Counted from the stretch's first letter, positions 46,134 to 55,810 are shown. The stretch is DNA of 64,000 nucleotides from Synechococcus sp. CS-1328 (GCF_025128095.1 NZ_JAHLYT010000019.1:1-64000); one strand, 5' to 3'. The notes: a model not told the origin generated them from the letters alone. Translations and numbers: made by a program.

Positions 46134-47279
46134 TCAGGCTCCGGCCAGGCGCTGGAGCAGGGCTCGAATCGGCCCTTCCTGCGCTTCGATGCTTTCAACC
46201 AGCCGGAACTGCACCTGGGCGCGGTGGAGATTCTGGAGTGGACTGCTTGTCTTGAAATACACGTTACCGGCCAGATGATCACTGAAGAAGCGCAGACCCA
46301 GCTCAAAGGCGATCAGCCGGATTGCTGCATAGAGATACTGGTGATCGGCAGCAGTGAGGAATTGCTGGGCCACGGACAGGTAGCCCTCCAGCACCGCCTC
46401 ACACAGCGCTAGATCGAACTGCACCGCCGCGGGATCGCGGCTTTCCTCGCCGAGGGTGTTGCAGCAGGAACGCAGGCAATCGCCGATGTCGTAATGAACC
46501 AATCCCGGCTTGACGGTATCGAGATCAATCAGGGCGATGGCCTCGCCGCTGGCGGCATCCAGCATGACGTTATTGATCTTCGGATCGCCGTGGATCGGGC
46601 GCAGCTGCAGCTCGCCGCGGGCCTTGGCCTCCTCCAGCACCGGCGCCAGCGCCTGGCGGCTTTCGATGAACTGCTGGCACCAGTGCTCCTGCGGCGAGGC
46701 CGGCGGTGAACAACGACCCAGGAGCTGGTGGTACTGGGCCAGGTAGGTGGGGGTGATGTGAAATCCCTCCAGCGTGTCCGCCAGCTGATCGACCGGCAGA
46801 TCACTGATCAGGTGATGAAACATGCCGAGGCCATAGCCCACTTCACGCGCCTGCGCCGGATCCCGGGCCATCTCCAGGCTGCGGGCGGCTGGCACATAGG
46901 TCATGGCCCGCCAGATCTGACCATCGCGCTCCACCCAGGGATCGGCAGAATCAGTTGGGGTGAGAATGTGCGGCATCTCCCAGGAGCGCCGGCAGGTGCC
47001 GTCGTGGGCGGGATCATCCGGAAGCTCCTGCAGCCGGGCGCTGACGTGGCGGGCCACGATCTGGATGTTGCGCATCACCAGCTTCGGCTGGCGGAAGACC
47101 TCGCTGTTGAGGCGTTGCAACACCAGGGGTGGCTGGTTCTTTCCAGCCAGCGACACCAGAAAGGTGTCGTTGACATTGCCCTGCCCCAGGGGCTCAATGG
47201 CGACGATGCCCTCGCCGGGATGGAACTGGGCGGCGATCTCACGCAGCGCGTGCCCATCGGCGACCGGAGCCTGGATCAT
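46134..47279 (-). CDS. APH-family kinase, NahK-like sugar kinase
   Basis: A 381-residue aminoglycoside-phosphotransferase-fold kinase. The N-lobe has IEPLGQGNVNDTFLV, where the Gly loop and PPLVLQRLN provide the ATP site. The catalytic loop is LRPIHGDPKINNVML, and the metal-binding segment is ALIDLDTVKPGLVHYDIGDC. The layout matches N-acetylhexosamine 1-kinase-type enzymes rather than antibiotic kinases. I start at Met 47279. The substrate is inferred from family only. Confidence 0.8.
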   Translation of the reverse strand: MIQAPVADGHALREIAAQFHPGEGIVAIEPLGQGNVNDTFLVSLAGKNQPPLVLQRLNSEVFRQPKLVMRNIQIVARHVSARLQELPDDPAHDGTCRRSWEMPHILTPTDSADPWVERDGQIWRAMTYVPAARSLEMARDPAQAREVGYGLGMFHHLISDLPVDQLADTLEGFHITPTYLAQYHQLLGRCSPPASPQEHWCQQFIESRQALAPVLEEAKARGELQLRPIHGDPKINNVMLDAASGEAIALIDLDTVKPGLVHYDIGDCLRSCCNTLGEESRDPAAVQFDLALCEAVLEGYLSVAQQFLTAADHQYLYAAIRLIAFELGLRFFSDHLAGNVYFKTSSPLQNLHRAQVQFRLVESIEAQEGPIRALLQRLAGA

Positions 47280-47382
47280 GGGTCTCGGCCGCGAACCGGG
47301 CCGCAGCCTGACACGTTCACCCCAGGCTGGGTTCAGCCGTGGTGACAGCGCGCCGACAGACTGCAGCTGGTGAACGAACGAG

Positions 47383-48393
47383 TCACAACGGCTGTCTCTG
47401 ATCCGTCGGCAACGACGCTTCCGCTGGGATTGGCGTCTCCAGCAGCTGAATCTGAAACAGCACATCCTCGAGCGCATCGGCTGCGCTGATGCCGGCATGG
47501 CGCGGTGGGTTGTCCGGCGTGCAGCAACTGGGTAGGGGCGCCAGGATCGTCCAGGGGCGGGCGTGGCAGAACTGCACCACGCTGAGCCGCTGCTCGCTGC
47601 TGCCCGCTGGTGCCACCACCCGGTGCCAGCCGGCCGGGATCTGGCCATTGCTGAGCCGCTCCAGCATCAGGCCGCTGTTGAGGATCACCCGCCCAGGCGG
47701 CGGCAAGGCATCCCGCCACTGCCCCTGCACCTCCACCTGCAGGCCCGGCCCCGTGGCTCGCGGCAGGGCCGTGATCAGGTTGATGTCGCCGTGGGCCGCT
47801 GCCCACAGGTGGGAGCTGCTGGGGGCCTGCGCCATCGGTGGATAGCGGATCGCGCGGGTGAGGGTGGGGGCGTCCTGCACCATCTCCTCAAACAGCGTCT
47901 CGGCGCAGCCGAGCCCCAGGGCGATCACCCGCAGAAAGCGCCGTTGCAGATCAGCCACGGCAGAATGAAAGTGGCTCAGTACGGCCGTGATGCCGGGCAC
48001 CACCTGCTCGGGCAGCACCGGTTCGGGATAGAGGTGCGGATAGCGCCGCTGCAGGGGATGACCCGCCGGCAGCGGAGCGGCCCAGTTGAGCATTTCCTTC
48101 CAGTCCGCCTGGTCGCTGCCGGCGGCCGTTTCCACCAGGAGGCCCGTGTAGCCGGTCTGGCCATGGCTGCCGGGTGCCCGGAAGCGCTGCTTGATCTCTG
48201 GCTCCAGGGCGAAGAACTGCGCCAGCATTCCGTAGGCGGTATCGAGCAGATCCTCAGAGAGATCACTGCTGGAGTACACGAAGCCCGTGGCCAGGCTGCG
48301 GCGCACCCCATCCACCACCGCCCGCCGGGCAGCTCCATCGCCGCGTTCGAACCGGAGCAGATCGACATCGAGAATCTCTGGCTCCTGGACCAT
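47383..48393 (-). CDS. 2-oxoglutarate/Fe(II)-dependent oxygenase (isopenicillin N synthase-like)
   Basis: A 336-residue 2OG-Fe(II) oxygenase. The N-terminal DIOX_N part contains GFVYSSSDLSEDLLDTAYGM. The Fe-binding HxD is in AAAHGDINLITALP, the distal His is in GWHRVVAP, and the 2OG-binding RxS is in EQRLSVVQF. Similar proteins include gibberellin-type and IPNS-family oxygenases; the substrate is unknown. The start is Met 48393 (MVQEPEILDVDLLRF). It stands alone on the minus strand. Confidence 0.85.
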   Translation of the reverse strand: MVQEPEILDVDLLRFERGDGAARRAVVDGVRRSLATGFVYSSSDLSEDLLDTAYGMLAQFFALEPEIKQRFRAPGSHGQTGYTGLLVETAAGSDQADWKEMLNWAAPLPAGHPLQRRYPHLYPEPVLPEQVVPGITAVLSHFHSAVADLQRRFLRVIALGLGCAETLFEEMVQDAPTLTRAIRYPPMAQAPSSSHLWAAAHGDINLITALPRATGPGLQVEVQGQWRDALPPPGRVILNSGLMLERLSNGQIPAGWHRVVAPAGSSEQRLSVVQFCHARPWTILAPLPSCCTPDNPPRHAGISAADALEDVLFQIQLLETPIPAEASLPTDQRQPL

Positions 48394-48444
48394 GGCGAGG
48401 TTCCCCAGACTGGCTAGAGCGGAAGTATCCCGCCCCTGCCCGCC

Positions 48445-48639
48445 ATGGACTTCACCCAGGACTTCGCCCATCCCCAGGCCATCGCCGCCCTAGTGGGCCT
48501 CACCTGTCTGGGGCTGGGTCTCAGCCTCGAACTGATCGCCCTGCGCTGGATCTCGCGGGACCGGCCTGCGGCAACGGTCTCGGCCTCCACTCCGTCCGTG
48601 GGGAGCGGCAGGCAGGGCCGTCGGCCCCGCCTGGCCTGA
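48445..48639 (+). CDS. Small single-span membrane protein
   Basis: A 64-residue frame with one hydrophobic helix (AIAALVGLTCLGLGLSLELI) and a basic tail (GSGRQGRRPRLA). It is divergent from the oxygenase gene. It may be a real small cyanobacterial membrane protein, but no family is recognised. Confidence 0.5.
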   Translation: MDFTQDFAHPQAIAALVGLTCLGLGLSLELIALRWISRDRPAATVSASTPSVGSGRQGRRPRLA

Positions 48640-48647
48640 CCCCAGCC

Positions 48648-48707
48648 GGCGGCAGGCTCTCAGGCAGCCGGCTTTCAGGCGGCCGGCAGCAGGTCTTCCG
48701 GCCGCAG
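48648..48707. repeat. 15-bp-period repeat at the 3' end of the PAP/fibrillin gene
   Basis: Four consecutive 15-bp units (GGCGGCAGGCTCTCA, GGCAGCCGGCTTTCA, GGCGGCCGGCAGCAG and a degenerate copy) run across the stop codon of the minus-strand gene and into the spacer. Confidence 0.55.
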
Positions 48708-49235
48708 ATCCGGCCGGCGCCGCAGGGCGAAGAGGGTGCCGGCGTTGCCGCGACAGAGGCGCAGCTCCTGGTCGAGCACGGTGATGTCGAGCCATGCCGG
48801 GGTGGCCTGCTGCACCCGGGCCAGCAGCTCGGGGCGCCAGTCCCCCAGGCTGGGGCCGATCCAGCCGCCCCGCTCGAAGCGCACGCTCACCCTCTGGCGG
48901 CCCTGCACGGCGATGGCCGCCACCACGCTGATCGCCGCAAGTCCCCCCAGGGGTCCCCGCAGCCGCAGCAGATTCATCGCCCGGCCGGCCTCCGGATCGA
49001 GCACCTGCAGATTCTCCAGCCAGGCGACCTCCCGCAGCCAGGGCTGGGAGCTGCTGCTCCAGAACAACTCCCAGACCCCGCGCAGCAGGGCCCTGTCCCG
49101 ATCCAGATCCGCCGGCTGCAGCCGCTCCAGCTGCTCCACCACGGGCCGCAGATCACGGCGCTGCGGCGGTGGATGGGCCTGGGCCTCGAGCAGGGCCCGG
49201 CGGCAGGCCTCGGCGGTGTCGGGTGGTGTGGTCAT
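48675..49235 (-). CDS. PAP/fibrillin domain protein
   Basis: A 186-residue protein of the plastid-lipid-associated (PAP/fibrillin) family, found in cyanobacteria and chloroplasts. Typical segments are LLRGVWELFWSSSSQPWLR, then VQGRQRVSVRFERGGWIG and PAWLDITVLDQELRLCRGN. It binds lipophilic compounds at thylakoids. It follows cdsA on the same strand by 14 bp, forming a probable operon cbiT-cdsA-PAP. Confidence 0.85.
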   Translation of the reverse strand: MTTPPDTAEACRRALLEAQAHPPPQRRDLRPVVEQLERLQPADLDRDRALLRGVWELFWSSSSQPWLREVAWLENLQVLDPEAGRAMNLLRLRGPLGGLAAISVVAAIAVQGRQRVSVRFERGGWIGPSLGDWRPELLARVQQATPAWLDITVLDQELRLCRGNAGTLFALRRRPDLRPEDLLPAA

Positions 49236-49249
49236 CAGCAGGGTGAGGT

Positions 49250-50143
49250 TCAGCGGTCGAGCAGGGGCAGCACCAGGGTCACCAGGGAATAGACCACCGC
49301 CGGGGTGAACAGGTAGCTGTCGATCCGATCCAGGATGCCGCCATGACCGGGGATGGCATCACCGGAATCCTTCAGACCGGCATCCCGCTTCATCATCGAT
49401 TCTGTGAGGTCGCCCACCAGGGCGAACAGGGCGACGACCCCACCGAGTACGCCCCCCACCAGCCAGCCCCAGCGCCAGCCCAGCAGCACCCCTCCGAGCA
49501 CCCCAACCAGCACGGCACAGGCCACGCCGCCCAGGGCTCCTTCCACGGTCTTGCCGGGGGAAATCGGCGAGAGGGGGCGGCGGCCCAGGCGGCGACCGAT
49601 CATGTAGGAGCCGATGTCCGTGGCCACGATCAGCAGGCAGGCCAGCAGCATCAGCACCATGCCGGGGGTGAACAGCGGCGGGGCTGAGGCCAGATTCGGG
49701 GCCAGCACCGGATCGACGAGCTCCCGCAGCTTGATCCAGTAGCTCGGCAGAAAGCCCAGATAAAAGAGCCCGAAGATCGAGGCGGCGATGTCGGCGATCG
49801 TGCCGGTGACCGGCTGCAACAGCAACCAGCCGCAGATCACCGCCCCCGATACCGGCAGCACCGCTGCTGACAGGTCGACCGCCAGCCACTCGCCGCCGCC
49901 ACTGGCGGCCATGGTGGTGAACAACAGGATCTGACAGGCCACCAGGGTGGTTTTGGTGGCGGGCCGGATCCCCTTGAACTGGGCCATGCGGAAGAACTCC
50001 AGCAGCCCCAGATGCACGATCACGCCCAGGGCCACGGTGAACCACCAGCCGCCCAGCAGCACCACCACCAGCCCGAACCCCCCCGCCGCCCAACCGCTCA
50101 GCAGCCGAGGCAGGGAGGTGGCAGTGCGGGGGGACGGCAGCAA
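49250..50143 (-). CDS. cdsA: Phosphatidate cytidylyltransferase
   Basis: A 297-residue membrane enzyme that makes CDP-diacylglycerol, the precursor of phosphatidylglycerol. Several hydrophobic helices are visible (FGLVVVLLGGWWFTVAL, LACLLIVATDIGSYMIG). The C-terminal CDS signature is VGDLTESMMKRDAGLKDSGD followed by AIPGHGGILDRIDSYL. The length is within the family range. It is 57 bp after cbiT. Confidence 0.93.
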   Translation of the reverse strand: MLPSPRTATSLPRLLSGWAAGGFGLVVVLLGGWWFTVALGVIVHLGLLEFFRMAQFKGIRPATKTTLVACQILLFTTMAASGGGEWLAVDLSAAVLPVSGAVICGWLLLQPVTGTIADIAASIFGLFYLGFLPSYWIKLRELVDPVLAPNLASAPPLFTPGMVLMLLACLLIVATDIGSYMIGRRLGRRPLSPISPGKTVEGALGGVACAVLVGVLGGVLLGWRWGWLVGGVLGGVVALFALVGDLTESMMKRDAGLKDSGDAIPGHGGILDRIDSYLFTPAVVYSLVTLVLPLLDR

Positions 50144-50200
50144 GACGGGGGAATGGCAGGGACAGGCAGGAGGGCGGCGACCGATCGTCGCGGCCGACCT

Positions 50201-50857
50201 TCAGCGCTCGGCCGCGATCAGAAACAGCGGCTCGGCCGCGGCCAGCTTCGCCTGGCTGCCGCGCCGCTGCATGCGGTGCACGGTGGCCTGCACCACATGC
50301 ACGTCGCGGGCCTGCAGCTGGGTGAGGGTGTCGGTGGCATCCACCAGGCCCTCGAGGCTGGTGGTGCTGATCACCAGCCGGCCGCTGGGGGTGAGCGATG
50401 GCCACACCGCCTGCAGCACCTCACCGAGGGGACGCCCCACTTCCAGCACCACCCGATCGGGATGGGGCGGCAGGGTATGGAGATCGGCGGGGGCCTGGCC
50501 GGGGTGGATGTGGAGGTTGGGGATCCCGAAGCGTTGGCGGTTGCGCTCCAGCAGGGCGATCGCCTCCGGATCCCGCTCCAGGGTGTGCACTTCGCCTGCG
50601 GGCATCAGCCGGGCGATCTCCAGGGCCAGGGCACCGGTGCCACCGCCGATGTCCCAGACCAGCGAGTCGGCGCGCGGCCGCAGGTGGGCCAGCAGCATCA
50701 CCCGCAGTTCCAGAGGAGTGGGGCTGAAGCCGGGCGCATCCTCAAAGGCGTTGTCCGGCAGCCCCGGGGTCACGAAATCCCAGAGGTAGCGGCTGCCGTC
50801 CTGGTCAGCGTGCGAGCCCGGAGATTCCTGGCCGGGTTCCGCCATCTGCCGTCTCAT
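50201..50857 (-). CDS. cbiT: Precorrin-6B C15-methyltransferase (decarboxylating)
   Basis: A 218-residue SAM methyltransferase of cobalamin biosynthesis. The N-terminal segment FEDAPGFSPTPLELRVMLLA and the SAM motif VWDIGGGTGALALEIARLMP are characteristic, followed by GEVHTLERDPEAIALL and HPDRVVLEVGRPLGEVLQAV. I choose the Met at 50857, because its ATGA overlaps the stop of the upstream decarboxylase gene. It is the CbiT half only; no CbiE is fused. Confidence 0.92.
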   Translation of the reverse strand: MRRQMAEPGQESPGSHADQDGSRYLWDFVTPGLPDNAFEDAPGFSPTPLELRVMLLAHLRPRADSLVWDIGGGTGALALEIARLMPAGEVHTLERDPEAIALLERNRQRFGIPNLHIHPGQAPADLHTLPPHPDRVVLEVGRPLGEVLQAVWPSLTPSGRLVISTTSLEGLVDATDTLTQLQARDVHVVQATVHRMQRRGSQAKLAAAEPLFLIAAER

Positions 50858-52299
50858 CCGGCCACAACCGCCACCGTATCAGCGATCTGGCCGGGCCACA
50901 GCCGCCGCTGCCTCTGCAACCAGCTGGCGCGGCTGGCGTCGATCCGTTCGCCGGGGATCAGCAGCGGAATGCCCGGTGGATAGGGGCAGAGCGGCTCGGC
51001 GGCGATGCGCCCGCAGGCCCGCTCCAGCGGCACGAACTCGCGGGGGGATCTCCAGGCCGCGGCCAGGGGTAGCTCCAGGCAGGCCAGCAGCGGCAGCGGT
51101 GGCGGCTCAAAGGGTGGGGCGGGATCGGCGCCGAGCGCCGTGCGCAGGGCGGCCAGGTGCTGCGGCAGCCGGCGCAGGCCAGCCGGCGGGCAGGTGCCGA
51201 GGCAGAAGGTGAGCGTGCCGGGTTCCGGCAGTTCGGCCACCACGCCGCGCTGCATCAGCCAGTCGTCGGCCTCGAGACCGTTGATCCCCAGGGCGGCGGT
51301 GTTGAGCACGAGTCGCAGGGGATCCTCCGTTTCCACCAGCGGCAGGTGCCGTTGCCGCAGGGCCTGCTGCAGCCGTGCGGCCAGCACCAGGGCCCGTTGA
51401 TGCTGGCGCTGGCCCGCCGGGCTGCTGCGGTGGCCCAGCGCTGCGGCCGCGGAGGTGAGCAGCAGGGCACTGGGGCTGGAGGTCTGCAGCCAGAGCAGGG
51501 CCCGCTCGATGGCCGCCACCGCGACCCGTTCGCCCCGGCTCAGCAGCGCCGCGCTCTGGGCCAGGCCCCCACCGCTCTTCTGCAGGGAGAGCACCTCCAG
51601 ATCGGCCCCGGCAGCCAGGGCCTCACCCCAGCCATGGGCGCCATCCACCAGCACCGGCAGCCCCGCGGCCTGGGCCTGGGCCAGCAGCGGCGGCAGATCG
51701 GCCCGAAACCCGTGATAGGTGGGGCTGACCAGCACCAGTGCCGCGATCCGGCTGCCCGGCAGCTGGGCCTGGGTCCCCGGCAAGCCCGGAGCAGAGGCGG
51801 CCTGCAGCACCCGCTCCAGCAGCTCCGCTGTTGGTGGATGCCACAGGCCGGTGGCCGGATCGAAGGGCACCTCGTAGAGCAGCGGTTCGAGTCCGCCCAG
51901 CACGCAGCCGTGCAGCAGGCTGCGGTGCAGGTTGCGGGGCAGCAGCACCCGATCGCCGGGCTGGCCGAGGGCCAGCAGGGCCGCCTGCAGCAGGCCGCTG
52001 GCCCCGTTGACCCCGAACCAGCAGTGCTGCGCCCCAAACAGCTCAGCGGCGAGGGCCTGCGCCTCAGCCACCGCCCCCGTGGCCTCCAGGGGTCCGCCGA
52101 AGCGGGGCAATTCCGGCAGATCCCAGCGGCCCAGCGGCTGGCGCAGCAACTGGCGCAGCTCCGGGGCCAGGCCGCGACCGCGGCCGTGGGCCGGCAGATG
52201 CAAGGCCAGCTCGCCGCGGCCAGCACGCAGGGCCGCCAGAAGCGGTGCCGCCGGACTGGACCGCGTTCTGAACCAGGGCAGGTCGGGAAGCAGGGTCAC
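50854..52299 (-). CDS. PLP-dependent Orn/Lys/Arg decarboxylase family protein
   Basis: A 481-residue decarboxylase of the aspartate-aminotransferase fold. Segments include the substrate cap ELALHLPAHGRGRGLAPEL, HCWFGVNGASGLLQAALLA, LVSPTYHGFRADLPPLLAQA, PVLVDGAHGWGEALAAG (PLP Asp and His) and the PLP-Lys in VLSLQKSGGGLAQSAALL. The usual His before Lys is Gln. The start is GTG 52299. It overlaps cbiT by 4 nt. It may make a polyamine such as agmatine or cadaverine; specificity cannot be read. Confidence 0.85.
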   Translation of the reverse strand: MTLLPDLPWFRTRSSPAAPLLAALRAGRGELALHLPAHGRGRGLAPELRQLLRQPLGRWDLPELPRFGGPLEATGAVAEAQALAAELFGAQHCWFGVNGASGLLQAALLALGQPGDRVLLPRNLHRSLLHGCVLGGLEPLLYEVPFDPATGLWHPPTAELLERVLQAASAPGLPGTQAQLPGSRIAALVLVSPTYHGFRADLPPLLAQAQAAGLPVLVDGAHGWGEALAAGADLEVLSLQKSGGGLAQSAALLSRGERVAVAAIERALLWLQTSSPSALLLTSAAAALGHRSSPAGQRQHQRALVLAARLQQALRQRHLPLVETEDPLRLVLNTAALGINGLEADDWLMQRGVVAELPEPGTLTFCLGTCPPAGLRRLPQHLAALRTALGADPAPPFEPPPLPLLACLELPLAAAWRSPREFVPLERACGRIAAEPLCPYPPGIPLLIPGERIDASRASWLQRQRRLWPGQIADTVAVVAG

Positions 52300-52352
52300 T
52301 GGATCGCAGGTCCCTGGGCAGACATTCCTAGAGTTTCCTCTTCTCAGGGGCC

Positions 52353-54067
52353 ATGACCCAGGAGCCGCCGCCATCACTGCGTCCCTTGCCCAGACCCAGG
52401 CTCCTGTCGAGGAGCTGCTGCCCTCTTACGACGCCAACGCTGATCGACGCTGGCTGCTGCGTCGCCCCTGGCTGCTGATCGCTCGGCTGCTGGTGGTGTT
52501 GAGCCAGCTGGGTGGCCTGGCCCTGGTGCTGGTCGTGCAGGGCAACAGCCGTGATCGGGCTGTGCAGCAGCGGCTGGCCCGGCGCATTCTCACCACCCTC
52601 ACCAACCTGGGCCCCTGCTTCATCAAGGTGGGCCAGGCGCTCTCCACCCGTCCGGACCTGGTGCGGCGCGACTGGCTGGAGCAGCTCACCCAGCTGCAGG
52701 ACAACCTTCCCCCCTTCGCTCACGACACCGCCCTGGCGCTGATCGAGGCGGAGCTGGGCGCTCCGGTGGACCAGCTGTTCGAGGAGTTTCCCCATTACCC
52801 CGTGGCCGCCGCCAGCCTCGGCCAGGTGTACAGAGCCCGTCTGGCTGATGGGCACTGGGTGGCTGTGAAGGTGCAGCGGCCCAACCTGCCTTACATCCTG
52901 CGCCGCGATCTGGCGATCATCCGCCTGCTTGGCGTGGCGGTCGCCCCGATCCTGCCGCTCAACCTCGGTTTTGGGTTGGCCGAGATCATCGATGAATTCG
53001 GCCGCACCCTGTTTGAAGAGATTGATTACCACTGCGAGGCTGCCAATGCCGAGCGATTCGCTGATCTGTTCGCTGACCACCCTGAGGTGATCGTTCCGCG
53101 GGTGTACCGGCAGCTCTCCAGCCGTCATGTGCTTACCACCCAGTGGATCAATGGGGTGAAACTCCAGAACCGGCAGGAGCTGGAGGCGCGCCATCTCGAT
53201 CCCGCCGCCCTGATCCGCACCGGCGTGATTTCCGGCCTGCAGCAACTGCTCGAGTTCGGCTATTTCCACGCCGATCCCCATCCTGGCAACCTGTTTGCCC
53301 TGCCTGGCAAGACCGGCGCCATGGGCCATATGGCCTATGTGGATTTCGGCATGATGGACTCGATCAGTGATGCCGATCGCCTCACCCTCACCGGGGCTGT
53401 GGTGCACCTGATCAACCGTGATTTTGCGGCCCTGGCTCAGGACTTCATCGATCTCGGCTTCCTCAATCCCAATGCCGACCTGACCCCGATCCTGCCGGCA
53501 CTGGAGGAGGTTCTGGGCGGGGCACTGGGCGAAAATGTGGGCAGCTTCAACTTCAAGGCGATCACGGATCGCTTCTCGGAGCTGATGTTTGACTACCCCT
53601 TCCGCGTGCCGGCCCGTTTTGCACTGATCATCCGGGCCGTGGTGAGCCAGGAAGGTCTGGCGCTGCGGCTGGATCCCAGCTTCAAAATCATCCGGGTCGC
53701 CTATCCCTACGTTGCCCGGCGCCTGCTGGCGGGGGACACCGCCGAGATGCGCGAGAAGCTGCTGGAGGTGATCTTCGATCGCGATGGTCGCCTGCGCATC
53801 GAGCGGCTCGAAAATCTGCTGCAGGTGGTGGAAGGGGACCAGACCAGTCCGGATCTGCTGCCGGTGGCCACCGATGGCCTGCGCCTTCTGCTTGGTCCTG
53901 GCGGCAGCAGCCTGCGCCAGCGTCTGCTGCTCACCCTGGTGCGTAACGACCGGCTCCACACCGAAGACCTGCGGGCCCTGCTGGGCCTGATGCGCCGCAC
54001 CTTCTCGGCCCGCAAGCTGGCCAGCGGCGTGCTGGCCCGGCTCAATCCCCTGGCCGCCGCAGCCTGA
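52353..54067 (+). CDS. ABC1/AarF (UbiB-like) atypical kinase, unclear start
   Basis: A protein of about 555-570 residues of the ABC1 family. Motifs are PCFIKVGQALSTRPDLVRRD (KxGQ), AAASLGQVYRARLADG, VAVKVQRPNL, EIDYHCEAANAERF, YFHADPHPGNLFAL and VDFGMMDSISDADR. In cyanobacteria such proteins affect prenyl-quinone metabolism. The domain frame has no ATG, GTG or TTG before its conserved N-terminus (ADRRWLLRRPWLL). The well-placed ATG at 52353 is one frame off. A one-base indel in the GCCGCCGCC stretch (about 52363-52372) would join them, so either a frameshift or a non-standard start exists. Confidence 0.82.
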
Positions 54068-54109
54068 TCGGACCCAGTTCTAGGGTCGCGGCAGCGTCCG
54101 ACCGATTCC

Positions 54110-54661
54110 GTGAGCTTCCTCGCCAGCGGCCCATCTTCCCTCTTCTCTGCCATTGCGGTGCTGGGCGGCAGCTTCGGTTCGCCGAGTGGCGCCCCTGATC
54201 CGGCCCCGGTGGATCTGTCGGAAGCCGCTCTCGATGCCGCCAGTGGCCTGTTCGGCGATCTCGATGCCGATGATATTTTTCTCGAGTACGCCACCCTGGT
54301 GCAGCCTCCCTACCTGCTGGCCGGTGCCGGACTGGCGATCGCGGTGCTGTGCGGCCTCACCTTCGCCCGGCTGGTGCAGAATCGCCTCGATGGCTGGAAG
54401 CAGGATCGCCTCAAGCTCCTGCCGCTTGGCCAATGGGAAATCACCCTGCCGTACACCGGCCTGGTGATCGGCGTGACCCTGTTCATCGGCGGCAGCCTGC
54501 AGGTGTTCGGATTCGCCGCCGGTACCGCCCTGTTGGTGTCGTTCGTGCTGTCGATGCTGACGGCTGGAGCGCTGTGGGTGCAGTTGGAGCGCCTGATGGA
54601 ACAGGTGGAGAACGGCACCTTCAAAGCCGTCGACTTCGATAACTTCGACCAGTTTTTCTGA
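54110..54661 (+). CDS. Hypothetical multi-span membrane protein
   Basis: A 183-residue protein starting at GTG. After a Ser/Gly/Pro-rich N-terminus come three or four hydrophobic segments (YLLAGAGLAIAVLCGLTFA, YTGLVIGVTLFIGGSLQ, FAAGTALLVSFVLSML). The end is acidic and aromatic (FKAVDFDNFDQFF). Unknown function; the acidic loops suggest thylakoid or plasma-membrane location. It is 42 bp after the ABC1 kinase gene on the same strand and may be co-transcribed. Confidence 0.6.
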   Translation: MSFLASGPSSLFSAIAVLGGSFGSPSGAPDPAPVDLSEAALDAASGLFGDLDADDIFLEYATLVQPPYLLAGAGLAIAVLCGLTFARLVQNRLDGWKQDRLKLLPLGQWEITLPYTGLVIGVTLFIGGSLQVFGFAAGTALLVSFVLSMLTAGALWVQLERLMEQVENGTFKAVDFDNFDQFF

Positions 54662-54674
54662 GTCCGGATTGTTC

Positions 54675-54809
54675 TGAATCCAGTTCTTTGAAGTTCAGTT
54701 CTTCGAAGCACTGAACTTCAAAGAACTGAACTTCGAAGCGCTGAACTTCGAAGTATTGAACTTCGAAGCATTGAACTTCAAAATTCAGTGCTTCGAAATC
54801 CAGCTGTTC
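54675..54809. repeat. 15-bp tandem repeat with a perfect 18-bp hairpin, intergenic
   Basis: About nine 15-bp units occupy the spacer between converging genes, with a consensus near GAAGCATTGAACTTC. The first units are in opposite orientation to the later ones, which gives a perfect 18-bp inverted repeat (54682-54699 with 54710-54727) around a loop that is itself palindromic (CTTCGAAG). Both strands are open in a frame coding a degenerate FEVQx/LNFEx pentapeptide, but no gene with a credible start contains it. The array is visibly AT-richer than its surroundings. Confidence 0.85.
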
Positions 54810-54820
54810 AGAAGAATCAA

Positions 54821-55810
54821 TCAGGCCACCAGGTATCCCTGCAGCAGCTCGGAGCGGGAACGGATCCCATCCAGGGCTCGCCTCTCGATGTTGCGGGTTT
54901 TGTCGCGGCTCATGCCGAGGGTCTTGGCGATCAGGGTGAGGCTCATCGGCTCGTTGCCGTCGATGCCGAACCGCATCTTCAGCACCCGTCCCTGCAGTTC
55001 CGGCAGCTGCTCCAGCAGGGAGCTCAGATCGCCGCGCAGGCACTCGCCATCGACCAGCTCCTGGGGCAGCACACCATCGCCGGCCAGCAGGTCGAGCAGT
55101 TCGGTGTCCTCGCCGTCGCCCACTTTGGTTTCCAGGCTCACGGGCTGGCGGGCCCGGCAGAGCAGGTCCTTGACCTCGTCTTCCGGCAGTTCGACAAACA
55201 CCGCCAGCTCGGTGACGCTGGGGGTGCGGCCCAGCTCCTGGCTGAGCTCCCGTTGCCCCTTCTTGAGCTTGTTGAGGGTTTCGGTGATATGGATCGGCAG
55301 GCGGATCGTGCGGCTCTTCTCGGCAATCGCCCGGGTGATCCCCTGGCGGATCCACCAGTAGGCGTAGGTGGAGAACTTGTAACCACGGGTGGGGTCGAAC
55401 TTCTCCACACCCCGCACCAGGCCGATCGTGCCCTCCTGGATCAGATCCAGAAGTTCCATGTTCCGCTTGGTGTACTTCTTCGCCACACTCACCACCAGGC
55501 GCAGGTTGGCGGCCACCATCCGCTCCTTGGCGCGGCGGCCGTTGGCGAGCCGGCGCTTGAGCAGGGCCACCGTGAGGCTGGCCTCGGCGGCCAGCTGTTC
55601 CTCACTGGGCGGCTGGCCGCCGCAGCGGAGGGTGAGCTCTTCGCGGAGCTCTTCGAGGGCCATCAGTTCCTGGACCTGACGGCCGAGGGTGATCTCCTGC
55701 TCGTGGGTGAGCAGCGGTACCCGGCCGATGTCGCGCAGGTAGGAGCGCACCAGATCGCCGTGGGGCCCCGTGGCGGAGCCGGCAGTGGCAACCAGGGAGA
55801 GGGAGGGCAT
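54821..55810 (-). CDS. RNA polymerase sigma-70 factor, group 2
   Basis: A 329-residue sigma factor. Region 1.2 ([20 protein letters not shown]), region 2 ([59 protein letters not shown]) and region 4 with its helix-turn-helix ([20 protein letters not shown]) are complete. Region 1.1 and the long non-conserved region of primary RpoD are absent, so this is a group 2 alternative factor, several of which occur in cyanobacteria. The 3' end abuts the 15-bp repeat array. Confidence 0.93.
   Translation of the reverse strand: MPSLSLVATAGSATGPHGDLVRSYLRDIGRVPLLTHEQEITLGRQVQELMALEELREELTLRCGGQPPSEEQLAAEASLTVALLKRRLANGRRAKERMVAANLRLVVSVAKKYTKRNMELLDLIQEGTIGLVRGVEKFDPTRGYKFSTYAYWWIRQGITRAIAEKSRTIRLPIHITETLNKLKKGQRELSQELGRTPSVTELAVFVELPEDEVKDLLCRARQPVSLETKVGDGEDTELLDLLAGDGVLPQELVDGECLRGDLSSLLEQLPELQGRVLKMRFGIDGNEPMSLTLIAKTLGMSRDKTRNIERRALDGIRSRSELLQGYLVA

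Noticed and set aside
54756-55361. Pentapeptide-repeat gene reading through the intergenic array
   Set aside because: The frame runs antisense into the sigma factor gene and has no credible start; the repeat is better seen as a DNA feature.
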